From Streptomyces sp. NRRL F-5135 (lineage in GTDB: Bacteria > Actinomycetota > Actinomycetes > Streptomycetales > Streptomycetaceae): a stretch of DNA of 64,000 bases. Positions 32,325 through 41,159 of this stretch are shown here, piece by piece (position 1 is the first letter of the stretch; each line of letters opens with the position of its first letter). The stretch spans positions 124,001 to 188,000 of the forward strand of contig NZ_JOHR01000013.1 of the NCBI RefSeq assembly GCF_000719775.1. The letters are read 5' to 3'. The notes beneath the pieces were generated by a model that had not been told where the DNA came from, made no database searches, and saw only the letters and a program-made list of their open reading frames with translations. A program made the translations under genes and the position numbers.

Positions 32325-33946
32325 CCACCGTCTCAGCGCCGGCCGCCGGGGCCGGAGCCCGTACCGGCGGCTCCCGCCGGCTGGCCGGCACCTGGCCGCT
32401 CTTCCGGCTCGCCCTGCGCCGTGACCGGATCATGCTGCCGGCGTGGGTGCTGGTCATCGGCGCGTCGTACATGTCGGTGGCGAGCTCGTACGCCTCGCTC
32501 TACGACACCGCCGCCGCGCGCGCCGACATCGTCCGCTCGATGACGGCGAACAGCTCGTTGCGCGCCCTGTACGGCCCGTTCTTCAACGACACCCTCGGCG
32601 CGCTCACCGCCGCGCGCATGATCGCCTTCGGGAGCGCGTTCGCCGCCGCGATGAGCCTGATCATCGTCGTACGGCACACCCGCGAGGAGGAGGAGACGGG
32701 CCGTCAGGAGATGCTGTCCGCCGCGATGGTCGGGCGGGCGGCGCCGCTGACGGCCGCGCTGCTCACGGCCCTGACCGCCAATGCCGCGCTGGCGCTGCTG
32801 ATCGCCGGCGGGCTGGCGGGGAGCACCGGCGACACGACCGGTTCGCTGGCACTCGGCCTCGCGACCGGGGGCGTCGGCATGCTGTTCGCGTGCACGGCCG
32901 CGATCGCCTCGCAGATCACCGAGAACGCTCGGCTGGCGAAGGGGCTGACGAGCGCGGTCATCGGCGCCGCGTTCGCGCTGAAGGCGGCGGGCGACGCCTC
33001 GACGGCGAACGGTTCGTCCCTTCTGACCTGGCTCTCCCCGATCGGCTGGGCGGAGAACGTACGCGCCTATGACGACGAACGCTGGTGGGTGATGCTCATC
33101 CTGCTCGCGGCGATCGCCGTCCAGGCCGTCCTCGCGTACACCCTCGCGGGCCGGCGCGACATCGGCATGAGCTTCCTGCCCGCCCGGCCGGGGCCGGCGC
33201 ACGGCGGACTCGGCACGGCCTGGGCACTCGCCCTGCGGCTCCAGCGCGGCAGTGTGCTCGGCTGGGGCGCGGGCTTCCTGCTCACCGGGATCCTGTTCGG
33301 CGGCATCACGGACGGCGTGGCGGACGTGGTCGGCGACAACGAGCAGGCACGGCAGATCTTCGAACGCATGGGCGGCCAGCAGGGGCTGACCGACGCGTTC
33401 CTCGCCGCGATGGTCTCCATGCTGGGCATGGTGGCGGCGCTGTACGTCGTCGCGTCGGTGCTGCGGCTGTACGGCGAGGAGACCGGCGGACGCGCGGAAC
33501 CGGTCCTGGCGGGGCCGGTCGGCCGGCTGCGCTGGGCCGCCGGCCACCTGCTGATCGCGTATGCCGGCGTCGCCCTGATCATGCTCCTCGGCGGCGCGGG
33601 CCTGGCCCTCGGCTACGGCCGGGACCTGCCCGCGATCCTGGGCGCCTGCCTGGTCCAGCTCCCGGCGGTCTGGCTGCTGGGCGCGCTGGCGGTGTTCCTG
33701 TACGGGCTGGCGCCGAAGGTGTCCGTGGCCGCCTGGGCGGTCGCGGGCCTGGCCCTGGCCCTGGGCTGGATCGGCCCGGCGATCGACCTGCCGCAGTCGG
33801 TGATGAACCTCTCGCCCTTCGGCCACCTGCCGAGGCTGCCGGGCCCGGAGATGTCCTGGCCGCCGGTGCTCGTCCTGACGGCCCTGGCGGCGGCGCTGAC
33901 GGCGGGCGGCCTGGCGGGGCTGCGGCGCAGGGATCTGCTGACCTGA
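32321..33946 (+). CDS. ABC exporter permease (polyketide antibiotic exporter type)
   Basis: 541 residues from ATG 32321, 4-bp overlap with the ATPase. About twelve membrane helices in two halves, each like a six-helix ABC-2 permease ([28 protein letters not shown]..., later [24 protein letters not shown]), typical of the TipA-type exporters of polyketide antibiotics in which both halves are fused. Works with the upstream ATPase. The transcript ends at a 21-bp stem 11 bp after the stop. Confidence 0.9.
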   Translation: MTTVSAPAAGAGARTGGSRRLAGTWPLFRLALRRDRIMLPAWVLVIGASYMSVASSYASLYDTAAARADIVRSMTANSSLRALYGPFFNDTLGALTAARMIAFGSAFAAAMSLIIVVRHTREEEETGRQEMLSAAMVGRAAPLTAALLTALTANAALALLIAGGLAGSTGDTTGSLALGLATGGVGMLFACTAAIASQITENARLAKGLTSAVIGAAFALKAAGDASTANGSSLLTWLSPIGWAENVRAYDDERWWVMLILLAAIAVQAVLAYTLAGRRDIGMSFLPARPGPAHGGLGTAWALALRLQRGSVLGWGAGFLLTGILFGGITDGVADVVGDNEQARQIFERMGGQQGLTDAFLAAMVSMLGMVAALYVVASVLRLYGEETGGRAEPVLAGPVGRLRWAAGHLLIAYAGVALIMLLGGAGLALGYGRDLPAILGACLVQLPAVWLLGALAVFLYGLAPKVSVAAWAVAGLALALGWIGPAIDLPQSVMNLSPFGHLPRLPGPEMSWPPVLVLTALAAALTAGGLAGLRRRDLLT

Positions 33947-33956
33947 GAGCTGACAT

Positions 33957-34001
33957 ACTTCGGCCGCTTCATCCACAACGTGTGGATGAAGCGGCCGAAG
34001 T
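33957..34001. terminator. Strong bidirectional terminator
   Basis: 21-bp perfect stem (ACTTCGGCCGCTTCATCC plus ACA on the left, its complement on the right) with a 3-base loop, between convergent ABC permease and Uma2 genes. Longest stem in the window. Confidence 0.85.
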
Positions 34002-34016
34002 GTGACGCCGGGTGCG

Positions 34017-34610
34017 TCAGCGGACGTACTTCTTCAGTGCCTCTGTGTCGAACTCGATGCCGACGGGGTCGGGGAGCATGACCTTCTTGCCGAAGTCCGC
34101 CACTTGGCGAAAGCCGTAACCATCGCCCGAGGGATCGCTGTGCACAGTAACTGTGCAGTGGTGACGGTCGATCAGCAGGTAGACCGGAATTCCGGCGGCG
34201 GCGTAAGCGGCCGGCTTCTCTTTACGATCCCGGCGATCGGTGTCCCAGTCGTACGAAGTAACTTCGGCCGTCATCAGCACACGCGCCGGATCGGCCCAGT
34301 CGCCCTGTCCCGCGAAGGTGTCCTCCGGGGCGAGGACGGCATCCGGTTTGGCCCGCCCTTTGCGGTAGGCCTCGACCAGAAGACCGATCTCACCTCCGGC
34401 ATACAGCCACAGATCCGGACGAGCCTGCATACAGCGCTGCTGCAGCCACCTGATGATCTCGGCGTGGTCACCGTCCGTCATGCCCTTGAATCCGATCCGT
34501 CCGTTGATGAACTCCAACCTGACGGTGTCGGTCTCTCTCTCGACGAGCCTCGCGATCCTCTCGAACTCCTCGACAGACATCTGAACCGCGTACTCAGCCA
34601 TAACTGTCAT
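34017..34610 (-). CDS. Uma2 family nuclease-like protein
   Basis: 197 residues from ATG 34610, with GGAGG six bases before. Uma2 (DUF820) has a restriction-endonuclease-like core; here it shows MSVEEFERIARLVERE, LRLEFINGRIGFKGM, the acidic KPDAVLAPEDTF and VLMTAEVTSYDWDTDRRDRKEKPAAYAAAGIPVYLLIDR stretches where the PD-(D/E)xK residues (D, E, K) fall. Common in actinobacteria as single genes, cellular role unknown. The GC content is a little lower than the neighbours. Confidence 0.9.
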   Translation of the reverse strand: MTVMAEYAVQMSVEEFERIARLVERETDTVRLEFINGRIGFKGMTDGDHAEIIRWLQQRCMQARPDLWLYAGGEIGLLVEAYRKGRAKPDAVLAPEDTFAGQGDWADPARVLMTAEVTSYDWDTDRRDRKEKPAAYAAAGIPVYLLIDRHHCTVTVHSDPSGDGYGFRQVADFGKKVMLPDPVGIEFDTEALKKYVR

Positions 34611-34738
34611 GCTGCACCTCCTGTCAGGTGAAAACCACCCTGGCAGGCCCATCATCAGCCAAAACGGTTCTTCGTCTGTCGATCACCCGACCGAGTGATC
34701 AGATGCCTGGCAGCGGCTCCGAGCCTCGGGCCCCGTCC

Positions 34739-35398
34739 TCACCCCGGCGTCACCAGCCGCGCCTCGTACGCGAACACCGCCGCCTGCGTGCGGTCCCGCA
34801 GGCCCAGCTTCACCAGGATCCGGCTCACATGCGTCTTGATCGTGGACTCCGCGACGATCAGGTGCTCGGCGATCTCGCCGTTCGACAGCCCCTGCGCGAT
34901 CAGCACCAGCACCTCCGTCTCGCGCTCCGTGAGGTCCCCGAGGCGGGCCATCGTCGGCGGGCGCGGGGAGTCCGAGATCTTGGAGAATTCCGTGATCAGG
35001 CGGCGGGTGACGGTCGGGGCCAGCAGGGCCTCGCCGGCCGCCACCACCCGTACCCCGTCCGCGAGCTGCCGCGCCGAGGCGTCCTTGAGCAGGAAGCCCG
35101 AGGCGCCGGCGCGCAGCGCCTCGTAGACGTACTCGTCGAGGTCGAAGGTGGTCAGCACCAGCACCTTCGCGGTCCCGTCGGCGGCGACGATCTCACGGGT
35201 CGCCTCGATGCCGTTCAGCTCCGGCATGCGGATGTCCATCAGGACCACGTCGGGGCGCAGGGCGGCGACCTGGCGGACCGCCTCCCGGCCGTTCACCGCC
35301 TCCCCCACGACCTCGATGTCCGGCATCGCGCCCAGCAGCACGGAGAATCCCTCGCGGACCATCACCTGGTCGTCCACGATCAGTACCCGGATGGTCAT
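34739..35398 (-). CDS. NarL/LuxR-type response regulator
   Basis: 219 residues. Receiver domain with the phospho-acceptor Asp in VVLMDIRMPELNG (~residue 53) and Lys in the KDAS segment; C-terminal LuxR helix-turn-helix LTERETEVLVLIAQGLSNGEIAEHLIVAESTIKTHVSRILVKL. Its ATG overlaps the stop of the histidine kinase gene (ATGA), so kinase and regulator are a coupled two-component pair. Signal and targets unknown. Confidence 0.95.
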   Translation of the reverse strand: MTIRVLIVDDQVMVREGFSVLLGAMPDIEVVGEAVNGREAVRQVAALRPDVVLMDIRMPELNGIEATREIVAADGTAKVLVLTTFDLDEYVYEALRAGASGFLLKDASARQLADGVRVVAAGEALLAPTVTRRLITEFSKISDSPRPPTMARLGDLTERETEVLVLIAQGLSNGEIAEHLIVAESTIKTHVSRILVKLGLRDRTQAAVFAYEARLVTPG

Positions 35399-36753
35399 GA
35401 CTTCTCCCCGTGCTTCTCGCCCGGCTTGTTCGCTTGCTTGTTCCCGTGCTTGTCCGCGTCGCGCTCGGCCGCCGGTACCGGGATGAACGCGGCGACCTCG
35501 TAGCCGCCGTCCTGAAGCGGCTCCGCCGTCAGCTCCCCGTTCAGCATCGTCACCCGTTCGCGCATGCCCGTGAGGCCGTGCCCCGATCCGGGCGACGGCT
35601 TGACCAGCCCGCGCGGCGGCGTGTTGACGATCCGCAGGCCGAGCCCGCCCAGGACGTAGCTGATCTCCACGCTCGCACTCGACCCCGGCGCGTGCCGCAG
35701 CGCGTTGCTGAGCGCCTCCTGCACGATCCGGTACGCCGACAGCTCGACGCCCTGCGACAGCGTACGGACCGAGCCGGTGACCGTCTTGTCGACGGCCAGG
35801 CCCGCCTCGCGGACGTTCGCGAGGAGCCCGTCCAGTTCGGCGAGCGTGGGCTGCGGGGCGTCGGGGGCCTCGTAGTCAGCCGCCCGTACGACGCCGAGGA
35901 CCCGGCGCAGCTCGGCCAGCGCGATGACCGCGTTCTCGCGGATCGTGGCGAACGCCTGCTCCAGCTCGGGCGGCGGGTTCTCCACCCGGTACGGGGCGGC
36001 CTCGGCCTGGATCGCGACGACCGACATGTGGTGCGCGACCACGTCGTGCAGCTCACGGGCGATGGTGGTGCGCTCCTCCAGGAGCGTGCGCCGGCCCCGT
36101 TCGACGGCGGTGACGGTCTGCTGCGCCGCGACCTCCTCCTTCGCGTCGCGCCGGACGTGGAACACGGCGACGGCCAGCAGCACGAGCGCGGAGAGGAACA
36201 GCATCTGGAACGCGGTGGCGTCGTCGTATCCGGACAGAAGCGCCGGGACCACCGTGGCGTACACCGCGGTTGCCAGCCACATCGAGAGGCCGATGCTCAG
36301 CCGGCTGCGCAGCGCCACGATCGTCAGCACCGCCAGGTATCCGAAGAAGGCGCTGGGCGTCCAGGGGAAACCCTCGTACCGGTTGCCGAAGAAGGCCGTG
36401 ATCCCGGAGGCCGCCAGCGCCAGCCACCACGCGCCCACCGGCCTGACCAGGGTGAACAGCACCGGGATGACCGGGAGGAACGCGAACAGACCGCTGCCGA
36501 AGCCTGTCTCGAGGCGCGCGACGAACATCACGAGGACGGCGGCTGCCACGATCAGGCCGTGCGGTGTCCACACCGCCATCTCCCGTATCCGCCCCTCGGG
36601 GAGCCGGCGGACGAACGGGTGGCCCGCCGCCAGCGGCTTCAGCGGACGGTAGGCGAAGGCGTCGTCGAACAGGTCCTGCCGCACGTTGCCGAAGGCTCGC
36701 GCGGTCATGCGGCGCTCGGGGCCCCGGGAATCCCCGGTGTCTGTCTGGGTCAC
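35395..36753 (-). CDS. Sensor histidine kinase (HisKA_3 type)
   Basis: 452 residues from GTG 36753 (MTQTDTGDSRGPERRMTARAFG...); ATG 36708 is an alternative. N-terminal half has ~6 membrane helices (LIVAAAVLVMFVARL, GLFAFLPVIPVLFTLV, WWLALAASGITAFFG, FFGYLAVLTIVAL, MWLATAVYATVVPALL, FLSALVLLAVAVFHV). Dimerisation/phospho-acceptor box ARELHDVVAHHMSVVAIQAE, N-box region LSNALRHA and G-box GSGHGLTGMRERV. Phosphorylates the downstream-encoded NarL-type regulator. Confidence 0.94.
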   Translation of the reverse strand: MTQTDTGDSRGPERRMTARAFGNVRQDLFDDAFAYRPLKPLAAGHPFVRRLPEGRIREMAVWTPHGLIVAAAVLVMFVARLETGFGSGLFAFLPVIPVLFTLVRPVGAWWLALAASGITAFFGNRYEGFPWTPSAFFGYLAVLTIVALRSRLSIGLSMWLATAVYATVVPALLSGYDDATAFQMLFLSALVLLAVAVFHVRRDAKEEVAAQQTVTAVERGRRTLLEERTTIARELHDVVAHHMSVVAIQAEAAPYRVENPPPELEQAFATIRENAVIALAELRRVLGVVRAADYEAPDAPQPTLAELDGLLANVREAGLAVDKTVTGSVRTLSQGVELSAYRIVQEALSNALRHAPGSSASVEISYVLGGLGLRIVNTPPRGLVKPSPGSGHGLTGMRERVTMLNGELTAEPLQDGGYEVAAFIPVPAAERDADKHGNKQANKPGEKHGEKS

Positions 36754-36873
36754 GCTGCCACGGTAGGGGGCGGGGCGGGGAGCGGTCGTCACCAGGGAAG
36801 CTGATCCGCGGGCGTCCGTCCCAGGTACTACGAGGGGGACGAGGCGGAGGGCCGGGCTCGGGGGCGGGGCGCG

Positions 36874-36969
36874 GCCGTTCCGCCCGGACGCCGTTCCGCC
36901 CGGGCGCCTTACCGCCCGGATGCCCTTCCGCCCGGACGCGGTCCCGCCCGGACGCCGTTCCGCCCCGAC
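36874..36969. repeat. Six 16-bp tandem repeats
   Basis: Units at 36874, 36890, 36906, 36922, 36938 and 36954, consensus GCCGTTCCGCCCGGAC, followed by 15-bp GTCCGGCTCCCGTAC units to ~37005. Lies downstream of the alpha/beta hydrolase and upstream of the histidine kinase, outside coding sequence. Confidence 0.85.
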
Positions 36970-37007
36970 GCCCGGCTTCCCGTACGTCCGGCTCCCGTAC
37001 GTCCGGC

Positions 37008-37958
37008 TCACCACGCCAGCTGGGCGATCTCCTCCGCCACCACCGCGCAGGCGTCCGCCGCCGGGTCGATGAGCGGGAAGTGGCCGACATCCTCGAGCAG
37101 CGTCAGCCCGACCGTCTCGCCCGCTCGCGCCGCCGCTTCCACGAAGGACTCGGGGACGGCGTACGGCACGGTCAGGTCCGCACGGCCCTGCACCACCGTC
37201 GTCGCGATGCCCGTCGGCAGCAGCACGGCCGGGTCCACGGCCTCCCGCCGCCGCTTGAACCCGGCCTCCCCGCCCAGCAACTGGAGAACGGCGCCGCCGC
37301 ACACCGCCAGCTCCACCGACCGCACAAGGTCCGCGATGGGCGCGAGCGCGACGACACCGCGCAGCTCCGGGGACCGGGGCAGATGCCAGGGCGACCCGGC
37401 GGGGAGCACATGGCGGGCCGCGGCCCAGAGCGCGAGCTGGCCGCCCGCGGAGTGGCCGGTCAGGACGGTCCGCCGGAGATCGGCCATGGGCAGCGCGTCC
37501 GGGACGAGGGACGGCAGCGCGTCCAGCGCGGCGGCCACGTCGTCGAACGTCTCGGGCCACCGGCCGGCGACCGGACCGGCCCCGGGCTCGCCGGGCTCAC
37601 CGGGCTCGCCGGCGGCCGCCCCCCGCCGGTACTCGACATTGGCGACGGCGAAACCCCGCCGGGCCAGGAAGTCCGCGAAGGGCGTCACGTGGCCACGGTC
37701 GTACGGCGCCCGCCACGCGCCGCCGTGCAGGACGACGACGAGCGGGGCCCGCCCCTCCCCGCCCGGCGCACCCGACGCGTACCGGGGCGCGTAGAAGTCG
37801 ATCACCTGATCCGGGTGGTCACCGTACGACGCGGTGGCATCGGGAGGCACCGCCGCATGGCCGAGGGCCGATTCGCTCTCCGCCGCGTCGCGAGCGAGCG
37901 CGTCCTGAGCGACGGCGTCATGGGCAACGGCTTCGCCGCGCGCGGCGTCGTCCGGCAT
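37008..37958 (-). CDS. Alpha/beta hydrolase, probable kynurenine formamidase
   Basis: 316 residues. After an Ala/Asp-rich leader of ~40 residues, an esterase fold: oxyanion motif VVVLHGGAW, nucleophile GHSAGGQLALWAA, acid region VVQGRADLTVP, and the histidine in LEDVGHFPLID. The gene is third in the kynA-kynU cluster (104 bp after kynU), where a formamidase is needed to turn N-formylkynurenine into kynurenine; kynB is not otherwise present. HGGxW and GHSAGG also fit eukaryotic-type arylformamidases. Assignment as formamidase is inferred from context. Confidence 0.78.
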   Translation of the reverse strand: MPDDAARGEAVAHDAVAQDALARDAAESESALGHAAVPPDATASYGDHPDQVIDFYAPRYASGAPGGEGRAPLVVVLHGGAWRAPYDRGHVTPFADFLARRGFAVANVEYRRGAAAGEPGEPGEPGAGPVAGRWPETFDDVAAALDALPSLVPDALPMADLRRTVLTGHSAGGQLALWAAARHVLPAGSPWHLPRSPELRGVVALAPIADLVRSVELAVCGGAVLQLLGGEAGFKRRREAVDPAVLLPTGIATTVVQGRADLTVPYAVPESFVEAAARAGETVGLTLLEDVGHFPLIDPAADACAVVAEEIAQLAW

Positions 37959-38061
37959 GGTGCGCCAACCTTTCGCTGGTCGGGCCTACTTGACCTGGTG
38001 ACCATTGACCTGATCAGCGGGACCGTACCAGCCCCGCCGGCCGCGCGGGGCCCGCCCTCGG

Positions 38062-39513
38062 TCACTCGTTCGCGCCGGGCTCCGCATCGGCGCGCGGCCT
38101 CGCCGCCGGTGACTCCGCCGACACCTCCACCGAGGTCTCGGCCGGCGCCTGCGCCGGTACCTCCGCCGGTACCTCCGCCGGTACCTCCGCCAGGACTTCG
38201 CCGAGCACCCTCGCCGCCCGTTCCGCGTCGGCGAACCCGGTGTACAGCGGGGTGAAGCCGAACCGCAGCACATCCGGTCTGCGCAGGTCACCGACCACGC
38301 CACGGGCGATGAGCGCCGCCATCACGGCTGGCGCCTCCGCGCAGCGCAGAGCGACCTGGCTGCCGCGTTCCGCGTGCGCGGCCGGGGTCAGCGACCGCAC
38401 CCGCCCCGGCGGCGCGTACTCCGCCACGCACTCCAGGAAGAAGTCCGTGAGCGCCAGGCTCTTCTCCCGTACGTCCTCGATCCGCACGCCCTCCCAGACG
38501 TCGAGCGCCGCGTCCAGCGCCAGCGTCGAGAGGATGTCGGGGGTGCCGACCCGGCCCCGTACCGCGCCCTCGGCCGCCGTGAAGCCGGGGGACATCGCGA
38601 AGGGGTCGGCATGGGAGTTCCAGCCGGGCAGCGGCGAGTCGAAGCGGGACTGGTGGCGTTCGGCGACGTAGAGGAAGGCAGGGGCCCCGGGCCCGCCGTT
38701 CAGGTACTTGTACGTGCAGCCCACCGCGAGGTCCACACCGTGCGCGTCCAGGCCGACGGGGAGCGCCCCCGCGCTGTGGCACAGGTCCCAGACGACGAGC
38801 GCGCCGGCGTCGTGCGCGGCGGCGGTGATGCCCGGCAGGTCGTGGAGGCGCCCGGTGCGGAAGTCGACGTGGTTGACGAGCACGACGGCCGTCCGGGGCC
38901 CGAGCGAGCCGAACAGGCTGCCCGGGCCGGCGGCGGCCGCCGGGTCGACCGGAACGATCCGGTGGCCGGTCAGCCGGGCCGCGGAGCGCGCGATGTACCC
39001 GTCCGTGGGAAACGTCGTGGCATCGACAAGGATCTCGTCCCGCACCGGAACCGCAGTGCCATCCGCCGGAACCGCCGCGTCGTCCGCCGAGGCCGCCGCG
39101 TCGTCCGCCGGGGCCGCCAGGCGTACCGCGCCCACCACGGCCTTGAACACGTTCACGCTCGTCGAGTCGCCGACCACGACGCTGCCCGGCGCCGCGCCGA
39201 CGAGCGGGGCGATCCGGTCCCCGATCCGCTCCGGCGCGGTCCACCAGCCGCTCTCGGTCCAGGAACGAATGCCCAGCTCGCCCCACTGCCGGGTGATGAC
39301 GTCCTGGAGACGGGCGGGGACGTGGCGCGGCAGGGCGCCGAGGGAGTTGCCGTCGAGGTAGGTGGTGGCAGGTCGATCGAGGACGAAGAGGTCTCGGAGA
39401 GGGGCGAGCACGTCGGCGGCGTCGAGCGCGGCGGCGCGCGCGACGAGCTGGGCAGCGGCCCCCTTGGCGGAGGAAGCGGAGGAAGCGGGGGACGCGAGAG
39501 GGGAATCAGACAT
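38062..39513 (-). CDS. kynU: Kynureninase
   Basis: 483 residues. Cleaves kynurenine or 3-hydroxykynurenine to anthranilate and alanine. Seen: LYLDGNSLGALPRHV-like N-terminus (TYLDGNSLGALPRH), the PLP region WDLCHSAGALPVGLDAHGVDLAVGCTYKYLNGGPGAPAFLYV with the Schiff-base Lys in TYKYLNGG, and LRFGFTPLYTGFADAERAARVL. The last ~45 residues are AEVP repeats absent from typical kynureninases. Overlaps the stop of kynA by 8 bp, so translation is coupled. Confidence 0.94.
   Translation of the reverse strand: MSDSPLASPASSASSAKGAAAQLVARAAALDAADVLAPLRDLFVLDRPATTYLDGNSLGALPRHVPARLQDVITRQWGELGIRSWTESGWWTAPERIGDRIAPLVGAAPGSVVVGDSTSVNVFKAVVGAVRLAAPADDAAASADDAAVPADGTAVPVRDEILVDATTFPTDGYIARSAARLTGHRIVPVDPAAAAGPGSLFGSLGPRTAVVLVNHVDFRTGRLHDLPGITAAAHDAGALVVWDLCHSAGALPVGLDAHGVDLAVGCTYKYLNGGPGAPAFLYVAERHQSRFDSPLPGWNSHADPFAMSPGFTAAEGAVRGRVGTPDILSTLALDAALDVWEGVRIEDVREKSLALTDFFLECVAEYAPPGRVRSLTPAAHAERGSQVALRCAEAPAVMAALIARGVVGDLRRPDVLRFGFTPLYTGFADAERAARVLGEVLAEVPAEVPAEVPAQAPAETSVEVSAESPAARPRADAEPGANE
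38153..38188 (-). repeat. 12-bp tandem repeat in the kynU 3' end
   Basis: Three perfect GCCGGTACCTCC copies; in frame they encode EVPA repeats in the kynU tail. Confidence 0.85.
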
Positions 39514-40357
39514 GGCTGCGCGCCGTCCACAGCTCGGGGAACACGTTCTTCGCGGCCCGCTTCTCCAGCCAGGCCACCCCCGCGGAACCGCCGGTGCCGG
39601 TCTTGGAACCCATCGCCCGCCGGGTCGCCACCAGATGGTCGTTCCGCCATCGCCAGACCAGTTCCCCGACGTCCGTCAGCGCCTCGCCGAGCCGGAGGAG
39701 CTCGGAGCACTGGTCGGGGTCGGCGTAGACGCCGGCCCAGATCCGCTCCACCTCCGGGGACGGCTCGTAGCGCTGGGACAGGTCCCGCTCCAGGACCGCC
39801 ACCGGGACCGGCAGCCCGCGCCGCGCCAGCAGCCGCAGCACCTCGTCGTACAGGCTCGGCTGGTGGAGCGCCTTCTCCAGCTCGGCGTGCACGCGCGGCG
39901 CGCCCCGGTGCGGGACGAGCATCGACGCGGACTTCTCGCCCAGCAGGAACTCCAGTCGCCGGTACATCGCCGACTGGAATCCGGAACCCTCACCGAGCGC
40001 GGCCCGGTACGAGTTGAACTGCGCGGGCGTCAGCCGTCCGAGCGGCTTCCACGACGCGTTGAGCGCCTCCAGCTCATGCACCGACCGGCCGAGCGCGTCG
40101 ATCGCCTCCCGCGTCCGGTCCTCCCGGAGCGCGCGGGACGCCGTCTCCCACTCGTGGACGATCACCGTGAACCACAGCTCCATGACCTGGGTGGTGACCA
40201 GGAAGACCATCTCGCCGGGATCCTCGGAGAGCGGATGCTGCAAGTGGGTCAGGACGTCGGCCTGGACGTAGTCCTCGTACGGGGTGGTCCCGGCGAAATC
40301 GAGGTTCGGGGCGTCCGAACCGGCTCCGGGCACATGAACATCGGGGGTCTGCGACAT
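39506..40357 (-). CDS. kynA: Tryptophan 2,3-dioxygenase
   Basis: 283 residues, haem-dependent first enzyme of the kynurenine pathway. Family signatures: TPYEDYVQADVLTHLQHPLSEDPGEMVFLVTTQVMELWFTVIVHEWETASRAL with the substrate-side and haem-proximal residues, WKPLGRLTPAQFNSYRAALGEGSGFQSAMYRRLEFLLGEKS, and WRNDHLVATRRAMGSKTGTGGSAGVAWL containing the haem-ligand His and the GTGGS loop. First gene of kynA-kynU-hydrolase. A normal length and no truncation. Confidence 0.96.
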   Translation of the reverse strand: MSQTPDVHVPGAGSDAPNLDFAGTTPYEDYVQADVLTHLQHPLSEDPGEMVFLVTTQVMELWFTVIVHEWETASRALREDRTREAIDALGRSVHELEALNASWKPLGRLTPAQFNSYRAALGEGSGFQSAMYRRLEFLLGEKSASMLVPHRGAPRVHAELEKALHQPSLYDEVLRLLARRGLPVPVAVLERDLSQRYEPSPEVERIWAGVYADPDQCSELLRLGEALTDVGELVWRWRNDHLVATRRAMGSKTGTGGSAGVAWLEKRAAKNVFPELWTARSHV

Positions 40358-40511
40358 TGCTGTCTCCTCGAATGCGCTGCCGGGTAGCGGTCCGCCCCTT
40401 CCGTTCGTCCGTGGAGCCCCGGTCCCCTGTGCGCATCATAATCCGGGGGCACGGACCGGGGTCAGTGCGCGGGAGCACATACGCCGACAGCCCGCCCGCC
40501 GCGAGCACGCC

Positions 40512-40558
40512 GATGGCCCGCCCGGGGACGGGAGTCCGTCGGAGCCGGGCGAGCCATC
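40512..40558 (-). terminator. Terminator of the DUF3151 gene
   Basis: GATGGCCCGCCCGG pairs with CCGGGCGAGCCATC (one mismatch), loop 19 bases, about 100 bp beyond the stop. Between it and the stop are four GAGCGGTACG repeat units (40577-40642). Confidence 0.6.
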
Positions 40559-40576
40559 AAGGGTTCTGCGGTACCT

Positions 40577-40642
40577 GAGCGGTACGGGGTATGCGAGCGG
40601 TACGGGGTACGTGAGCGGTACGTGACGCTGCTCGAGCGGTAC
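40577..40642. repeat. GAGCGGTACG repeats downstream of the DUF3151 gene
   Basis: Four copies of GAGCGGTACG spaced by 17-18 bp, two of them extended by GGGTA. They lie between the DUF3151 stop and its terminator. Confidence 0.6.
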
Positions 40643-40656
40643 GCGGGCGCTCGTGC

Positions 40657-41070
40657 TCAGCCGAGCGTGTCGGCCGCCAGCGGCGAGGAGTCCCGGAGGA
40701 ACGTGGCGCAGCGCTCGTACTCCTCCTGCTCACCGATCGCCTGCGCGGCGCGGGCGAGCGCGTGCAGGGCACGCAGGAAACCGCGGTTCGGCTCGTGCTC
40801 CCACGGCACGGGCCCGTGCCCCTTCCACCCACTGCGCCGCAGGGCGTCGAGCCCACGGTGGTAACCGGTCCTGGCGTACGCGTAAGACTCGATGACCTGC
40901 CCGTTCTCGAACGCGGCGTCCGCGAGCTGTGCCCAGGCCAGCGACGAGGTCGGGTACTTCGCGGCGACGTCGGTGGGCGACGTCCCGTTCGCGAGCAGCT
41001 CACGCGGCTCGGGATCATCGGGCAGCCGGGTGGGGGGCGGTCCTCCGAGGAGGTTCTCATGGATGGCCAT
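40657..41070 (-). CDS. DUF3151 family protein
   Basis: 137 residues from ATG 41070 (MAIHENLLGGPPPTRLPDDPEPRELLANGTSPTDVAAKYPTSSLAWAQLADAAFENGQVIESYAYARTGYHRGLDALRRSGWKGHGPVPWEHEPNRGFLRALHALARAA). Helical, TPR-like protein highly conserved in actinobacteria close to fba. No ribosome site is seen before the ATG. Function unknown to me. Ends SSPLAADTLG. Confidence 0.88.
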   Translation of the reverse strand: MAIHENLLGGPPPTRLPDDPEPRELLANGTSPTDVAAKYPTSSLAWAQLADAAFENGQVIESYAYARTGYHRGLDALRRSGWKGHGPVPWEHEPNRGFLRALHALARAAQAIGEQEEYERCATFLRDSSPLAADTLG

Positions 41071-41159
41071 GCCTACAGTCTGCCTTGCCCCGCCCGGCCG
41101 TGCCGCGACACCGTCGGGTGCCCCGCGTCTTGTGTCACCGGTGGCCTCGGCCACCCGCC

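Noticed and set aside
36754..37560. N-terminal extension of the histidine kinase into the repeat region and hydrolase
   Set aside because: The extra ~270 residues are antisense to the hydrolase and Arg/Gly low complexity; membrane helices start after GTG 36753.
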